Of a stretch of DNA of 64,000 nt, positions 1 through 12,139 are shown piece by piece; the first letter of the stretch is position 1; every line of letters starts with the position of its first letter. The position numbers and the translations under genes were made by a program. Under the pieces are notes generated by a model, which saw only the letters and a program-made list of their open reading frames with translations, was not told where the DNA came from and did not search any database. The stretch is from Kappaphycus alvarezii (lineage: Eukaryota > Rhodophyta > Florideophyceae > Gigartinales > Solieriaceae), in assembly GCA_002205965.3 (NCBI GenBank), contig NADL03000018.1, positions 558,001 to 622,000 on the forward strand. The letters run 5' to 3'.

Positions 1-3000
1 AGCTTCTTGGGTCTTTCTACCCCATAAATCTCAGGTATAAATCATAATTCGAATTCTGAAAAAAAAATTGACATGCCAATGATTGACCCTACTCAGTCAG
101 CATCTAACACGTTGCCAAGTTATTCCGCCGGATGAATGCAAGTTATTAAAATAGAGAGCAAACCAGGTACTGCACCAACCAGTATACCTACCGGAGCGCA
201 AAAAATTGACGGCGACTCGTACTCCTCTGAAAGAAACGAGTTCAAAAATGACAAGAACCTCAACAGCTTCAATTATACTCCTTACGAATGTATCCTACTT
301 ATAACAGCTCGTTTGTTCGATGTGCCCAAATGATTTTCGAATCAGAAGAAGAAAGATCCAATTTAACCTCCTGTTGTACCGTAGTGCGCTAGAGATGGAC
401 TTCAAAACAGTAATGTGCTGAAAAATATGAGTAACTATAATGTGTGTCTCATCCGGGACATCTCTTCTATCCACACGATTGGATCCTCCAGTCGGAGGTT
501 CTCCCAGCGATACAGGCCACAAATATCTTCAGTTCAAAATTGCTCCATTCACAAAAGAATATATGAAGGCTTACTTCTCCCTCCTGCTTACATAACCCAA
601 CACCATCAAAGATCGGGATTTCCGTAGATGTAAACTATAGTCCATTGATAAGTGCGTAACTACCAAGATACAAGAACATATTAAAATTCAGGGTTCTCTG
701 GGTACAAGGTACAAAATATTTTAATAACAAAAAATCATTTTGCACATACTGTAACAATCAATAGAGTTAAAGAGTGAAATAGACAAGATTTGAATCAGTT
801 CCTCATACTCCCTCAATATTCAGCCTATTTATTACCACTCGATCAAAAACATCAACTCCCCATTAGTTCAAATAACACAAAAATCCAAGAAGGCGAGACA
901 AAGGTCGATCTAAAGCATACACGAAGTCTAATAAGCAAGCCAAACGACCTTTCTCTATAAAAATGTGACATTTTAGCAGTTTTTGAGATAATTTTTTAAC
1001 TCAAATCAACCTCAAGTCCCCATACCTCAATTTGAGCTTGTAAAATTTCTATTTATTCGCTTGATAATGGTGCTTCGCACTCAATTTGCGATAAAGTCTG
1101 TCCACTATATGAGATACAATTGCGAAATTTCATCATTGGCGTAGAAGCCTTGCTCATCAGCACCATCACGGCTTCGCAAACTTTCAATCGCCTTACTTCT
1201 TACACATTACTATGCCATAAATGTTTAGATTGTTTTGATCACATTCAAAACTTGCCAGAACTTGACTCATTTTTTGTGTTGAACGCATGGGTTACTGGGG
1301 TAAGAGCTACCGTTTTTCATGACCTCTGCATGTAATGATGTGCACATTAGTGGAATTTATACATGGAAAAACCCATTAGGATAGCGGACCAACTTTGGGT
1401 ACAGTATCTGAATTTGTAATAGATTTTTTAATTTAGTTGAGTGTGACAAAGTCAAGTTTTGTTTTTATTAGGTTATAAGCTGGAAGTAATTGATTTCAGT
1501 GAACGCCAAGTTCTGGAAGATACCAGGTGCGATTCAAAAAACTCTGAAAGCTGATTCATCTACACTCTTTACTGATATCTCATATATATGGGTACATTAC
1601 TAGATATTTACCTCGAAGAAATAACTTTCTGCTAGACTTTTTCGTCCATAAAATTCTCTTGGATGCATTTTATGGTATTTAGTTTGTGTTTTTGAGCCTT
1701 TACTAATATAGATTTGGGGGTTGGCATAAAAGCCTATACAGACTGAGCAAAATGCTTCCTCCATGAGAGGTCAAGAAAGTTGTCAGACACCTTCAAATGC
1801 AGACTCAGAAAGTTGTGAAGTTGAAAATCACCCTCTGACTTAAGACGCGTTCCTTTGACATTAGTCACTGTAGGTAAGTGGTATACTCTGCCCCTTATAG
1901 ACTCATTTGTAGCCCGTTGACCCCTTTTACTTAACTACTTCTTTGTGTCCCCCGACAAAAACTATACTTCAATGGAACTTTCGTCGCTTGCAGAGCTCCT
2001 GTTTTGGTATAACTGCTTCTGATAGTCTCATCCTCGCACATTTATTCCCATCATATACGGCCCTGTAACATTAACATAATCTCCTCGGATGTTCAATTAG
2101 AGCCCAGCCATACAAAAATGAGTTGCTTGGCTGTTCCTGAAAACCAGTTTTCCAAGCACCGCAAAGAAGTGCTAGCGCAACTTTTTCGGTCGTTTCAGGC
2201 ATGAATTTTGACAATGAGAAATATAACCATTTTCATAAACCAAACTTTGATTGTGCTCATTCCCTTAAAAATCGTTACAACCGTTCTGGGCGTCAAAAAC
2301 GACAAAATTGGGACTTATTTGAATCATTAAATCTTAAAAGGCTGCAAAAATGCGCAATTTTTCCGTCAGACACATCAGCATGCACAAATATTCTAATTTA
2401 AATAAGCTCAAGTCTAAAGAAGTGCAAATTTTACTTCTCATTCGTAATTCTCTGTAGTTTCTTATAATATTTCGCTGAGAATTTTTTTGCACAAGATAAA
2501 CTCAGGTTCCAAACAGTTTCACATGTTTCTAGCTCGTAGCTGGCGGATGACGAAGCGACTGGCATCTTTATGGTCGCAAATGAAACCATTCGGCTATTTT
2601 TAATCTCCTCTAATTATTTGAACTTAGATGAAGTTCCGATGAGTGCTGGCACTAACCTCAACTTCTGTAGACAGTAGGCTTTTATTAGCGCTTTCAGATG
2701 AAAGCAAGTCAATGCGACTATTATGCAATGCGATACGAGCTTAAAAATTTTTGGTGCATGTTCTTGAAGCTTTTTTGCCTGAGTTGCACAGACCTCTCGT
2801 CCACATCAGTTTTGATTGAAAATTTTAGTGTCCACTTCTAGATAAACGCTTTTTTATCGATCAGAGAACTGTTTTCTTATACTGATGCATATTACCGTGA
2901 AATTTATGTGCGGCTATGTATTGGTGGGAAAATTATGGATTGCTTCAATGTATAGAAGATATTTAAAGTTATGTACACGCCACTATAAATTTATTATGCG

Positions 3001-4787
3001 TTAGTTTTTATTGGATCTGAAAGAAAGTGAAGGGTTTTTGAAGTATGGTTCGGTATATGCCGGTGTCAAATGTTAGGAATTGGAACTCTCCACAAGCCCT
3101 GAGCTTCAATAGCTGCCATAGTCACTGGGTCCGCGGCAGCATGGCAAACGCTGCACTGTTGTGACAGCGCAGCATTTCGCACGGTTCTGCGGTCATGCTT
3201 GGATATTTCTAATATACCTTCTAGTGATAAATCAGATTGTAGCTTTTAGTTTAATTTTTTATGTTAGTTCTGTGCTACGGTTTACTATAGCGGACTAGTG
3301 TCAAAAGGATGTATTTGGTGGCGAAAATTATACCCAAAAGCTTGCGTACCGAGTAGCGGAGCAAGTCAAGGCACAAGAATAATTAGTCATTAGGCAGAAA
3401 AAAGAGGGATTTTTTGATTGCTTTCCTGCGAATATTTTAATGGTTGAGAGCTCTGCTAAAACGTTGCTACTGCTAGGTCTACAGTAAAATTATGGTTCTT
3501 GTGAGCTTTCCACCCGACTGAAAAGTGGCTGAGAGCCCGCTCAGCGAGCATGCGGCGTTGGAGGTGAACATTAAGCGGCATGTCGCTGAAACAGAATGGC
3601 CCCCACCTTGGAGTATTGGTCCATGGCTCGGCTGGCTACCGAACGTGCCACTTCCTTGATGGGGAAAAGGCTTCGGGTGCAAAAGTAAACACTTGTTCTT
3701 GCTGCAATAAGAGGAAGCCAACCAGTCGAGCACAACGGCCAGTAGTTGTGTCAGACATTCCAAACTCGCCTTTTAGGGCCTACAATAGAATACCACGAGC
3801 AATCTTGCTACGTGATACACATTTCATACCTTTCGGGTTGTAATGCTGCATCTATTTCTTCATTTAGAAGACTCAAACAGATACGGAAATATATGAAATG
3901 CTTGTTGCTCCTGCTTTTCGCTGTAATGCTTACACCTAGTAGTCTTTCATTAATGGAATCAGCTTTTGCTTACGCAACACGAAATTTTAATGTATTTGAG
4001 GATATCAGAAGTCCAAAACTTTGAAGAAAGAGGAATCCGTACAGCGTAAATCCCCAAATTTTGGAGACCAACGGGGATGCCCCTCATACTACTATATTTG
4101 CAGTACTTGCATCAATACAGTACAGTACAGTACTGTTGAGGATCTGCGGGGCTCCGGTATGGACATCATGCTCCGTAAGCAGATAAGATATGTAATGTGC
4201 GATTAGAGTAATCTTTGTTTAGAGTATAGTTGTAGTCTAATGTGAGTTGATCGGCAGGAAAGATAGACAGCACCAATATTATTTGGGCTCCAGTTGGATT
4301 TGCAATTCACCGTCACCCTTTTCCTTTTACAGACATAATTTCACTGTCCTCCAACTAGTCTCAAAGTGAATTTTCAATGAACTTCCCCTGGTCGCACATT
4401 TCCCAACCGATATGCATTGCGAGAATAAGTCTACATTTTCAGACTCACTGATACCGCGCAAATAATCTAAACTCACAGGGCACATTGTTCTGTGGCCAAA
4501 AAATGTTTTTACTTGTAGATTGATTTTATTTTGTTCTTCTTCTTTCTATTTTCTACGTCGAGTGCAACCCAACCCAAGATGTTACTTAATGGCCACCGAA
4601 GATTATAAGACAGCCTTTTCTTACTACAACAGAACCCATATCAGAAATGAGCTTACATTCACTCTCTTTTCTTTTGTGACTGGTACGAGACCGGAACAAC
4701 ATCGACATCCTTGTACACTCATTCCTGGACTTTAAAGTGAATCATTTGAGCTTGTATCTCCGAGCGTAGCATGTTGTTACCTTTGGG
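1..4787. other. AT-rich stretch without a recognisable gene
   Basis: No reading frame here resembles a family I know; the longest are under 100 codons and have no domain-like pattern. The DNA is moderately AT-rich and resembles the decayed transposon DNA that follows. The only ordered feature is a small CAGTA array near 4116. The left flank of the Copia fragment (4788 onward) would be the place for its 3' long terminal repeat, but I could not find a matching second copy. Confidence 0.5.
4116..4135. repeat. CAGTA/TACTG array (outlier in the left flank)
   Basis: Four overlapping CAGTA units ending in a palindromic GTACTG turn. This is the same motif that is frequent between 26 and 50 kb, here isolated in transposon-rich DNA. 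Confidence 0.8.
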
Positions 4788-6921
4788 TCAGGTTATTTTG
4801 TCTTCGATATTATCCTCTGATCGTATCCATGTCACGATTGTTATTTCGTTGTGTTTGTATGCACTTCTTATATCATCAATTTCATTCATCAGGCGTAGTT
4901 GTTTGAGGTGGTTACTTCCTGTAATTGTGTCAAACGCCAATTTCAAGTCTGTAAAGACATAAAGCGGAATCTGTACATGCATCTTCTTAAACAAAAGATT
5001 CAGCGAAACTCCATAGTAAAATACTTGTGAAAAGTCTATTGCCTCGCAAGCAATCATAGCCCGCGTGATTCGTGTGCACTTTGAAGAGCTTCAATGAAGA
5101 AAATGACACCTATTCTGTCATCGACGAGCAGAATTATGAAGCCGCGCTGACTTTTACTGTCAATGTTTGTTTTATATCCTACGTCAACGAAAACATATAG
5201 ATTCAGATTGTCTTTTCCCAAGATCGAATACTGGAGAGATGTTTTGAGGACTGCTTGAGATAGTGAACAGTCTCATTAAGTAAAGCAAAATTCTTTGGAC
5301 TTGTATCTTGATACGATACTTGGGACGGTTGGACTACAGCGTACGAAAAATCAGGTCGAGGGCTCTGTGCTATGAAAAGTAGCTGTCCAAAAATACTGCG
5401 AAACATCTCTGGGCTTTCTTTCTCACCTTAAAGCTCAATAAGCTTATCCACATGTGTGAGCTGATTATTGCCGATCTCGTCAACCCTTCCTTTAATGAAA
5501 AAGCCAAGAAGACGCAGATCCTGGTGTTGATCTTTACGCGTTTTGAACTTTGATGTAGCTTTCTCTTCTGCGCCTGCGTAGTAGTCCTTTCCTGTATTTA
5601 CGGAGTCACCTCTGGCTAGACCAGTAATTCCAACCAGCTGATTATTCTTAATGAGATAAAGAAAGCAATGATCGAAAGAAGCAATCTTCATTCTAAGATC
5701 TTCCGCAAAAACTTGATAATATGTGTCAAGTATCAAACCATCAAGAACCGTGCTCCGTTAAGCCTTGGTGTGGCAGCACAAATTCTGATACGTAATGAGA
5801 AGAGAGGTTCGGTATAGGAGGAGGTTCGGTATAAAGATCACGTTCTAATGGCTTCGATAAAAGTAAGCTTGCTCAACATCGCGCGTACAGAACTTGACTT
5901 GAAAGAAGATGACAGAATATGATAAACTAACTCGGACGTCATCCTCATAAGCATTGGAGAGTTGCTAGAAATTTTAAATTTCTCGGGATATTTGTCTCCT
6001 TGGAGAATCCAGCGAGCCTTGAATCGTTCGTATTGAGTACCGGGTTCTTTGATTTTCAGAACGAAACTGTTGCCGACAAAGTTCGTGTTCGACAGAAATG
6101 TAGCTCTTAAAACTGGTCAGACACCGCCCTTAGCCACGATTCTATCATATTCAGCTTGTCTTGAAGTCTTAAATCTAGAGTCTTTCGGGTTCTGAACAAT
6201 TTTCGTTAGATGAACAATGACAGATTCTGTTTGTCCTGGGGAGGCAAATTCAGATGCTTCATCGAAAAATACAAGTAGATGTTTTCCGTGCATATATGGA
6301 CGAGAGTACCTCTAGAGCATTGTGTTGTGAAACTGATGCTGCATATTGATTTGTTCAAGCAAAACATATAGCCTTCCTTCATGGTAAAGAAGTACATACG
6401 GACCGTCCCAGCCCTTGTTCTTTCTATACACCAATACTTCGTCCCAGGCGTTAAAAGTCCACTGGTCTCGTTCGGTGGGTAATTTGTAGGCCTTCCTGAA
6501 TGCGGAGCTTGGTAACAATTGCTTCGTACTCACGTTGGGCTAGTGTCATGAGCTCCATTCTGTTGACAACTGTCTGGGGAATCTGTTGATAATTGCCGAT
6601 CAGGAGACGAGGCTGTGCACCAAAAGCAAGTATAGCCGGAGTAAATCCTTCTGGACCAACGGTGTGTGACATGGCCATGTTGGCGTAATCAACAAGTAGG
6701 TCGAGCTGGGCATTGGGATACTCCGAACGAAGTTTCTGAGTTATACGGCGAAGCGAATCGTGGTCCCGTTCCGCAATAAGAGACCCACAAGCCTCGACAC
6801 TGATCGAGATGACTTTACACCCAATAATTTCAACATGATGCTTGAATTCTACTGAGAGAAACGCTTCTGCCTGGTCTACCAATAGGCTCGTTGGAACGCA
6901 CCACTCTACAATTAAAATCAT
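4788..6921 (-). pseudogene. Ty1/Copia retrotransposon pol remnant (integrase, reverse transcriptase, RNase H)
   Basis: Reading the minus strand, pieces of a Copia polyprotein appear in the usual order. About 6921-6450 is the second half of the integrase core (VEACGSLIAERDH, then GPEGFTPAILAFGAQPR), followed by the integrase C-terminal motif KGWDGPYVLL near 6400. About 6180-5430 is reverse transcriptase (KARWILQGDK; a degenerate VEQAYLQ region). 5406-5203 has GQLLFIAQSPRPDFSYAV, the end of the RT domain. 5057-4788 has an RNase H part (VFTDLKLAFDTITG, TWIRSEDNIEDKIT). The pieces lie in different frames with stops. The first integrase motif, protease and gag are missing on this side. The style resembles Copia elements of fungi and red algae. 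No long terminal repeats were found. The element is dead; the family call is firm. Confidence 0.85.
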
Positions 6922-7526
6922 CGTCTTTGGTCAAAGTAGCGAATTAACCAGCAATAAGGCTCCTACTTCTCCCCGGCTTGGCAGAGGACAGTGTAGGCAG
7001 GCTTGATCTGTTCGACAAGGGGAAGCCACTTGCGCGGTCGGCTTATTACAAGCTTGTATTCTCAGATTTGATTTGTCTAGAGGGAGTCTTACGCGCGGCG
7101 ACATTTTCACGGGTCGTCATATCTGACAACATCAAGAATCAACATCGCAACTGTCCGAGATTGATGGTTTTGTCGGGAGTGCCGCAGTGAGACACTCAGG
7201 GATGACCTACTTAAGGAACGGCATTTGAAAGATATCACCGTAAATATCATAAGGAGTGCGACAATTCTCTAGCGCCGCCGCCACCGTTACTTTCTGGAAA
7301 ATAATGGCGTACCATGTGGTCGTAGCAGCCGAGAATCTATACAGGGTCGCCTAATTCAGCTCCTTACCCCCAAGTTTGGGACTAATGAGCAACATTTTAC
7401 GTCTCTTCTTGAATCAGGATCCGGATCACAACGAGATTCTCGATCGGACTCTCACGCTAAGACGGATTTTCTCAAGATGAATAGACAAAAAGAATAAAAA
7501 ATGGTGTTCCCTGTGAACGTCCATTA
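6922..7526. other. junction between two oppositely oriented Copia fragments
   Basis: I see no coding similarity on either strand. The stretch separates the minus-strand integrase fragment from a plus-strand gag fragment, so it is probably rearranged retroelement sequence. Confidence 0.4.
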
Positions 7527-8070
7527 TTGGAATCATTCAAGCGTCAGATCGAACAAGACAGTAACGCTCTGGAAGCTCCTGAACTTCACCGCTTGAGCCT
7601 TGTCTACACAAAGTTACACGGAAAACCACTCAGATTCTTTACGCCTAATACTCTCCCTGTGATTAATACTGCTGAAGAAGCGTTCGACAAGATTCAGCAT
7701 CGTTACATGTCATAAGCTCATCGAGATTGATATACACAGGCAGAATGGAATCTGCTTAAGTTTCAATCGTTCATTTAGCAAGAAAAGACAATGTCTCAGT
7801 CCTAAATTGAACTTTTTGAGCGAGCTCGCGATATTCATGCTATGCTGAAAGAACCATATGACAGTCAATTCTCCTGCGTGACACAATTCTCTGAGCAGTA
7901 CGCGATGAAAACTTTTACTCTTTCTCGCATCAACTTATATTCCAGAGGACCCGAACAATTGCGTACTCGTCTCCACAGTTTATCCAGAAATCGGACTCTA
8001 GTCTGTCACCGAACTCTGGCTCTCGCACTGATCATTCCACGTACTTATTCGACGACGAACAGGATCTGAT
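7527..8070 (+). pseudogene. Copia-type gag remnant
   Basis: The plus strand reads LSLVYTKLHGKPLRFF, then NTAEEAFDKIQHRYMS, then after a stop AEWNLLKFQSFI and ELFERARDIHAMLKEPYDSQF. The NTAEEAFxKI...RYM block followed by a W...FxxF segment is the pattern of the gag region of Copia elements known from fungi and oomycetes. In-frame stops and a frame break show it is dead. It faces away from the pol fragment at 4788-6921, so the two are either parts of different copies or one copy rearranged by an inversion. Confidence 0.55.
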
Positions 8071-8149
8071 CACGTTTGACGACGAATGTGATATCCACTA
8101 TGGACAGAATGTCACACCACCATTCAAGCTCCGTATTATCCGCGGTTCA

Positions 8150-9227
8150 TCCTCGTTCCTCCCTAATAGAGTTCACTGTGGAGGATCTCGTTCTGCGGGA
8201 AGATCCAACCAGTTCCTCTATCCCCTTTCTCGGTTCTGGACTTAAAACCCTAATGAATTGCCGAGCTGCCATACCAAAGAAATATGCAACTTCCCTTTCA
8301 ATCTTCTCTTGGGCTTTTGGGGACACTTGAATTTTTCCAGGCTACGAGCGCCTACAATATTATGCCTTTACACGAAGGTCTGAATCCAGCGAGGAGTGAT
8401 AAGATCAACTATCGGTTTGTTTGAGGGTTCTAATATGAGGCCAATGTGATATTCGTATTTCGTAGACATTCTTTTGAGATCTTTTGCAAGACTTTTGCAG
8501 TGTCTTTGCGCTAAATTTGACACCAAGTTTGCGTAACGCTCAAACTCTGAAACAATGTCCATCTGTAACTCTTTTACCCATTTTGCACGCTTTCGCCCGC
8601 GACCAGACCTTTCCTTAGTCAAAACTCTCTTGAGACCCGTGTTTAGTAACCGAAGAAACAGAGGTCAAGTTTGGATTCCCTCTCTGCCCGCGAGTGGGAC
8701 ATAACGAAAGAAGCTCATTTCGTTCTCGCAATAAACGCATTGCACACATGCATTTTGCATCTTTTTTCCCTTTGAAGTATTGTGGGAAATTGGAAATGAT
8801 CTTGGAGATAATTTTATTGTTTGTGCCGAGAATTTCGTACTGCTCGTTCATCCATTTTGCAATCGCGATCTTGGTTATGGCCGTTCCCGGAGGGCTCATT
8901 TGATGCGTTGGTAGGGTCATTTTGCTGATTGCAGACATTAGATGGATCATTGCGAGTGCAGTGGTGCACATTGTTCAATAGTTTTACTATTGGGGACTCA
9001 GACGTGGACATATTGGAGCGGTGGTTTATAATGCCTTCATTTTCTGAGGTTGCTTTGTGCAGTGCGGCATCCCGCGACTCACATGCAAAGACTATACGAA
9101 AGCACGACGTCGAAGGTGTCGCGATTAACAGTAAATGTTGTTTCCCCATAAATGGTGTTGATAAAATTAATTTGTTTTCTGAGAATTTATTTTGTACACA
9201 TTTTACGGTTGATAACACTAATACCAA
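8150..9227 (-). pseudogene. DNA transposase, N-terminal part only
   Basis: On the minus strand three frames join into one protein-like reading. 8900-8700 gives AITKIAIAKWMNEQYEILG and a MRLLRERNELLSLC...GQRGNP block. 8622-8368 gives a basic GRGRKRAKWVKELQ start, an HTH-like helical part and ITPRWIQTFV. 8330-8150 gives SPKAQEKIEREVAYFFGM. This order recalls the DNA-binding half of transposases annotated as hypothetical proteins in oomycetes and red algae. The catalytic DDE half is absent: the reading ends where the plus-strand gag remnant begins, so the copy was truncated by or into that element. The exact superfamily is uncertain. Confidence 0.45.
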
Positions 9228-9475
9228 CTTAGCACAAATTAATCACTAACACTAATTGCATTAACCGGGTGTACTACTTTTTTCTACTTGATAATCTTTG
9301 ATATTAGTGCCCATTTGCCACATACATGTTGTAGTTGAATGCTTTGGCCAAATTGGTGTAGAGTTGAAGGCACGGAGCACCTTTTTGCTGTAATTCTATG
9401 TTTTTAGAGTTCAATTTTTAGTAAATATTTACGGGTCCTCAAAAAAAATTACTTGCTGTACAATTTTGCATGATA
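9228..9475. other. short spacer before the pogo/Tigger element
   Basis: AT-rich sequence with no coding signal. It ends in the TA dinucleotide (9474-9475) that flanks the element. Confidence 0.5.
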
Positions 9476-9499
9476 CAGTCTCTCCGCGTTAAAATCATA
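9476..9499 (+). repeat. left terminal inverted repeat of the pogo/Tigger element
   Basis: 24 bp beginning CAGTCTCTCCGCGTTAAAAT. It pairs with 11638-11661 with one mismatch at the seventh base and is preceded by TA. Confidence 0.92.
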
Positions 9500-9864
9500 T
9501 CGATGGTGTACTTATGCCGTATGCACCATAGGCGGGAAATGCGCTAATGCGGGAACACGCCATTGACGGCTTCTCCCAACACTACGTCACAATATTCAGC
9601 TTTACTGGGGTGTACTGTTGACTAACCATTTAAAGAAAGACTTGATACGCGTCTGCTTTCGAGACTCCCTCTTTCGCTTTCGTAACTCATTCTGAATAGC
9701 CCTTAAGTGCTTCATCATATCCTTGTCTTCAGGGAAAACATATCCGGCAACTAACTTAACGACTGATATAGACTTTGCCTGTTCCTTCAGAGAAGACAGA
9801 ACAGAATTGTCTCCTCACAACTCTGAGTAGTGTCCATTGATTGACCCCCTCAACCCATCATACA

Positions 9865-11263
9865 CTATTCAACAATTTGGGAGACAATAGCCGTTTCGGA
9901 TACAACCTCAAACATCATCCTCTTCAGACGGTTTAAAAACTCCGATATGGCTATTCGGTTGTTCTCAGGCACCATGGCGGCAATAGCAGACTCAATAGAG
10001 CCAGTATCACAATTGTTAACCAAACCGCTTACATCCATTGCATCCACCGAGCTTGCACTCAACAGTCCTGTGCTTCCAACAATTTGCTTATTTTGATGCG
10101 GGGACGCTATTCCATATAGTCCTCAACCATCATTGCGGTCAATTGGTCCAGTTTGTACATATTTTTAGCTCGATGTCGATTAAATCCAATACCCGTTGCA
10201 ACTTACAAACCCCACCTTCACAGCTGCAATAATTCCTGCATCACAAGGCTGTAGTTTAGAAGTGGTATTCGCGGTAAAATGCAACATGAACAAAAGTCAG
10301 CTGGGCAGTGCCAATCGTCCCATGTGCGGAGCAGTTGTCAACAAGTAACAAAACCCTTCGTTTCACATTACACTCAATAAATTTGTTGAAGCGCTGCAGC
10401 CACCCAAAAAACAAGTCCGCAGTCATCCATGCCTTTTTGTTGAAATGGTAGTCAAATCCCAACTCCTCCCCAGATTTCTTGTTGAAACATCGCGGTCGTT
10501 TTGCATATCCGATAATCATAATCGGGTACTTCATGGAGCCATCTGCGTTGCAACAAGGCAAGTCATTCTGGTCTTTTCCTTCTTCCGCCCAGGCAGCTGC
10601 TTTCCAGATATCGTCTTGTCGGGAGGCATGTTGTAAAACAAGCCGAATTCATCTGCGTTCCAAATATCAGCAGTTTCATAGCGCGAGAGCAATTCCCTTA
10701 ACGATTTCATTCCAGCACCAACCGCAGCATCATCCCATCCCCGCCTCCCCTACAGTACGGGGTACTTTAGATTCCATCTTGCTTGGAATCTCGACAGCCA
10801 TCCGGTTCCATATTTAAAATGAAATTGTTTCTCCGCAGGTAAAGTAGTGTTTGCTAGGTCCTGAAGCTTTTCGCCTTTGTTCGAATCATACTTCCAGAGA
10901 TACAAATACGCCGACTGTACTGGTCACAAACCCATCCAAATAGTGCTTTCTCAAGCACATGGTTAGCCCCTGTTCGATGCGTTTATGCACCCACCCTTTT
11001 GTCACCCGTTTGTTTGAAAAGGCTTTCAATATTCTGGAGATCGTAGACTGGTTCGGGTTTTAGTCATCGAAAATTGTTTCTGCCCATGTTGCTAGCGATT
11101 TTTGGTCTGTGCTCTCTCCATCGCAGCGCGACGAATGTATTCTTCGTAGATATGATGCGTTGCTGTTCAGATAGCATAATGGAAGGTTGGTGGGAGTTAG
11201 GTAAAGGGTGGACTTGTGTGTCGTGTGGGGGATGCCAATTCGTATTTTGTTGGGATCTCGCAC
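9865..11263 (-). pseudogene. Tigger/pogo transposase (CENP-B-like HTH plus DDE_1), frame-broken
   Basis: Minus-strand order matches CENP-B/Tigger transposases. The first HTH reads LATWAETIFDD, then NPNQSTISRILK (near 11100-11020). The second, CENPB-type HTH reads KRVTKGWVHKRIEQGL (about 10990). The catalytic domain follows with its three acids visible: WNADEFGLFYNMPPD (D near 10652), LLLVDNCSAHG (D near 10337) and KLQPCDAGII (D near 10241). The C-terminal segment has VPENNRIAISEFLNRLKR. Frames change several times; at the first-D block the shift fits one missing base. All three acids survive, so the copy is recently lost or only apparently broken by sequence error. It lies wholly inside the inverted repeats at 9476-11661. 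Confidence 0.88.
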
Positions 11264-11637
11264 AGTGATACACGCAATGCGTTATCACTGTATTTCTCTC
11301 CAACTGCTGTTAAAACTGCGCTGTAGTTTACCTTTTTTGAACGGCCAAGGCGTGCGATACGGTAGGGTGGTGAAGCCGCACAGGATTTACCGTTTTGTTT
11401 CACCTTTTGTAAACGGGAAGTAGGGGTGCTCAGTGCATCCACATGAAGGGGGATACTGCATATGCATCCACATGCATGGCATGGCCCGCATATTTTAATA
11501 AAAATAATTTCTTGCCTTTGTTGATATGCGTTGATATGCGGGAATTGATGCATGTTTCATATATAGCCCAATTTCGCCAATTTGAGTGTTGGTGGATCGA
11601 TTCTGCATGCGCGGTATGCGGGAAATGCGTTAAGCGG

Positions 11638-11661
11638 TATGATTTTAACGCGGAAAGACTG
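11638..11661 (-). repeat. right terminal inverted repeat of the pogo/Tigger element
   Basis: 24 bp, reverse complement of the left end with one mismatch, followed by TA at 11662-11663. Confidence 0.92.
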
Positions 11662-11926
11662 TAAAGGTGTTTTTCCTCATATGAGGACAACGCTATGGCG
11701 GATAGACCGTACGGTAGTTAATTCCTTCCGAGGAGCTTCGTAGCGCTAAATACCTGTATTTGCTATCGAGTCACCTGCTCGTATATACACAACTGTATAA
11801 TACTGTACTGTAAAGCACGTACTGTAGCAGCTGTTACGGTGCAATTGTTGACCCCTTGGGTACCGTACCTGCACTCTTACAGTAGGGAGAGACAATGTAC
11901 TTTTCAATTAAAAAAATCAAAAACTC

Positions 11927-11975
11927 TACAACCGACCGCATCTTCCATACATTAAAATAACCCAAATTTTTCCCC
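11927..11975 (-). repeat. dispersed 50-bp GGGG...CGGTTGT repeat, copy A
   Basis: Read on the minus strand it begins GGGGAAAAATTTGGG, continues TTAATGTATGGAAGATG and ends GGTCGGTTGTA. Related copies lie at 12092, 18414, 20271 and 52501. It looks like the end of a non-autonomous DNA element. Confidence 0.7.
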
Positions 11976-12091
11976 TTCTCAATATGACTTACAGTATTTG
12001 AAATTGTGAACTACCGTACTGTAACTTACATTACAGATATTGTTTTGTGGCTCCTTTACTGTATAAGTTACTCACACTGTAATGTTCACTA

Positions 12092-12139
12092 GGGGAAAAT
12101 GTGGGGTGATTTAATATTTGAAAAATATGGTCGGTTGTG
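12092..12139 (+). repeat. dispersed 50-bp GGGG...CGGTTGT repeat, copy B
   Basis: Plus-strand copy beginning GGGGAAAATGTGGGG and ending GGTCGGTTGTG. It is inverted relative to copy A, 117 bp away, with the G-rich ends facing each other. Confidence 0.7.

Larger units (their letters stand above)
9476..11661 (-). mobile_element. complete pogo/Tigger-type DNA transposon, 2,186 bp
   Basis: Both ends are identifiable. The left terminus starts CAGTCTCTCCGCG at 9476, and its reverse complement with a single mismatch ends at 11661. A TA dinucleotide sits immediately outside each end (9474-9475 and 11662-11663), the target duplication of the Tc1/mariner/pogo superfamily. A second, looser inverted motif (GCGGGAAATGCG) lies inside each end near 9532 and 11618. 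The interior encodes a CENP-B/Tigger-like transposase on the minus strand. The very good match between the two ends points to recent insertion, although the transposase frame is interrupted. Confidence 0.9.
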
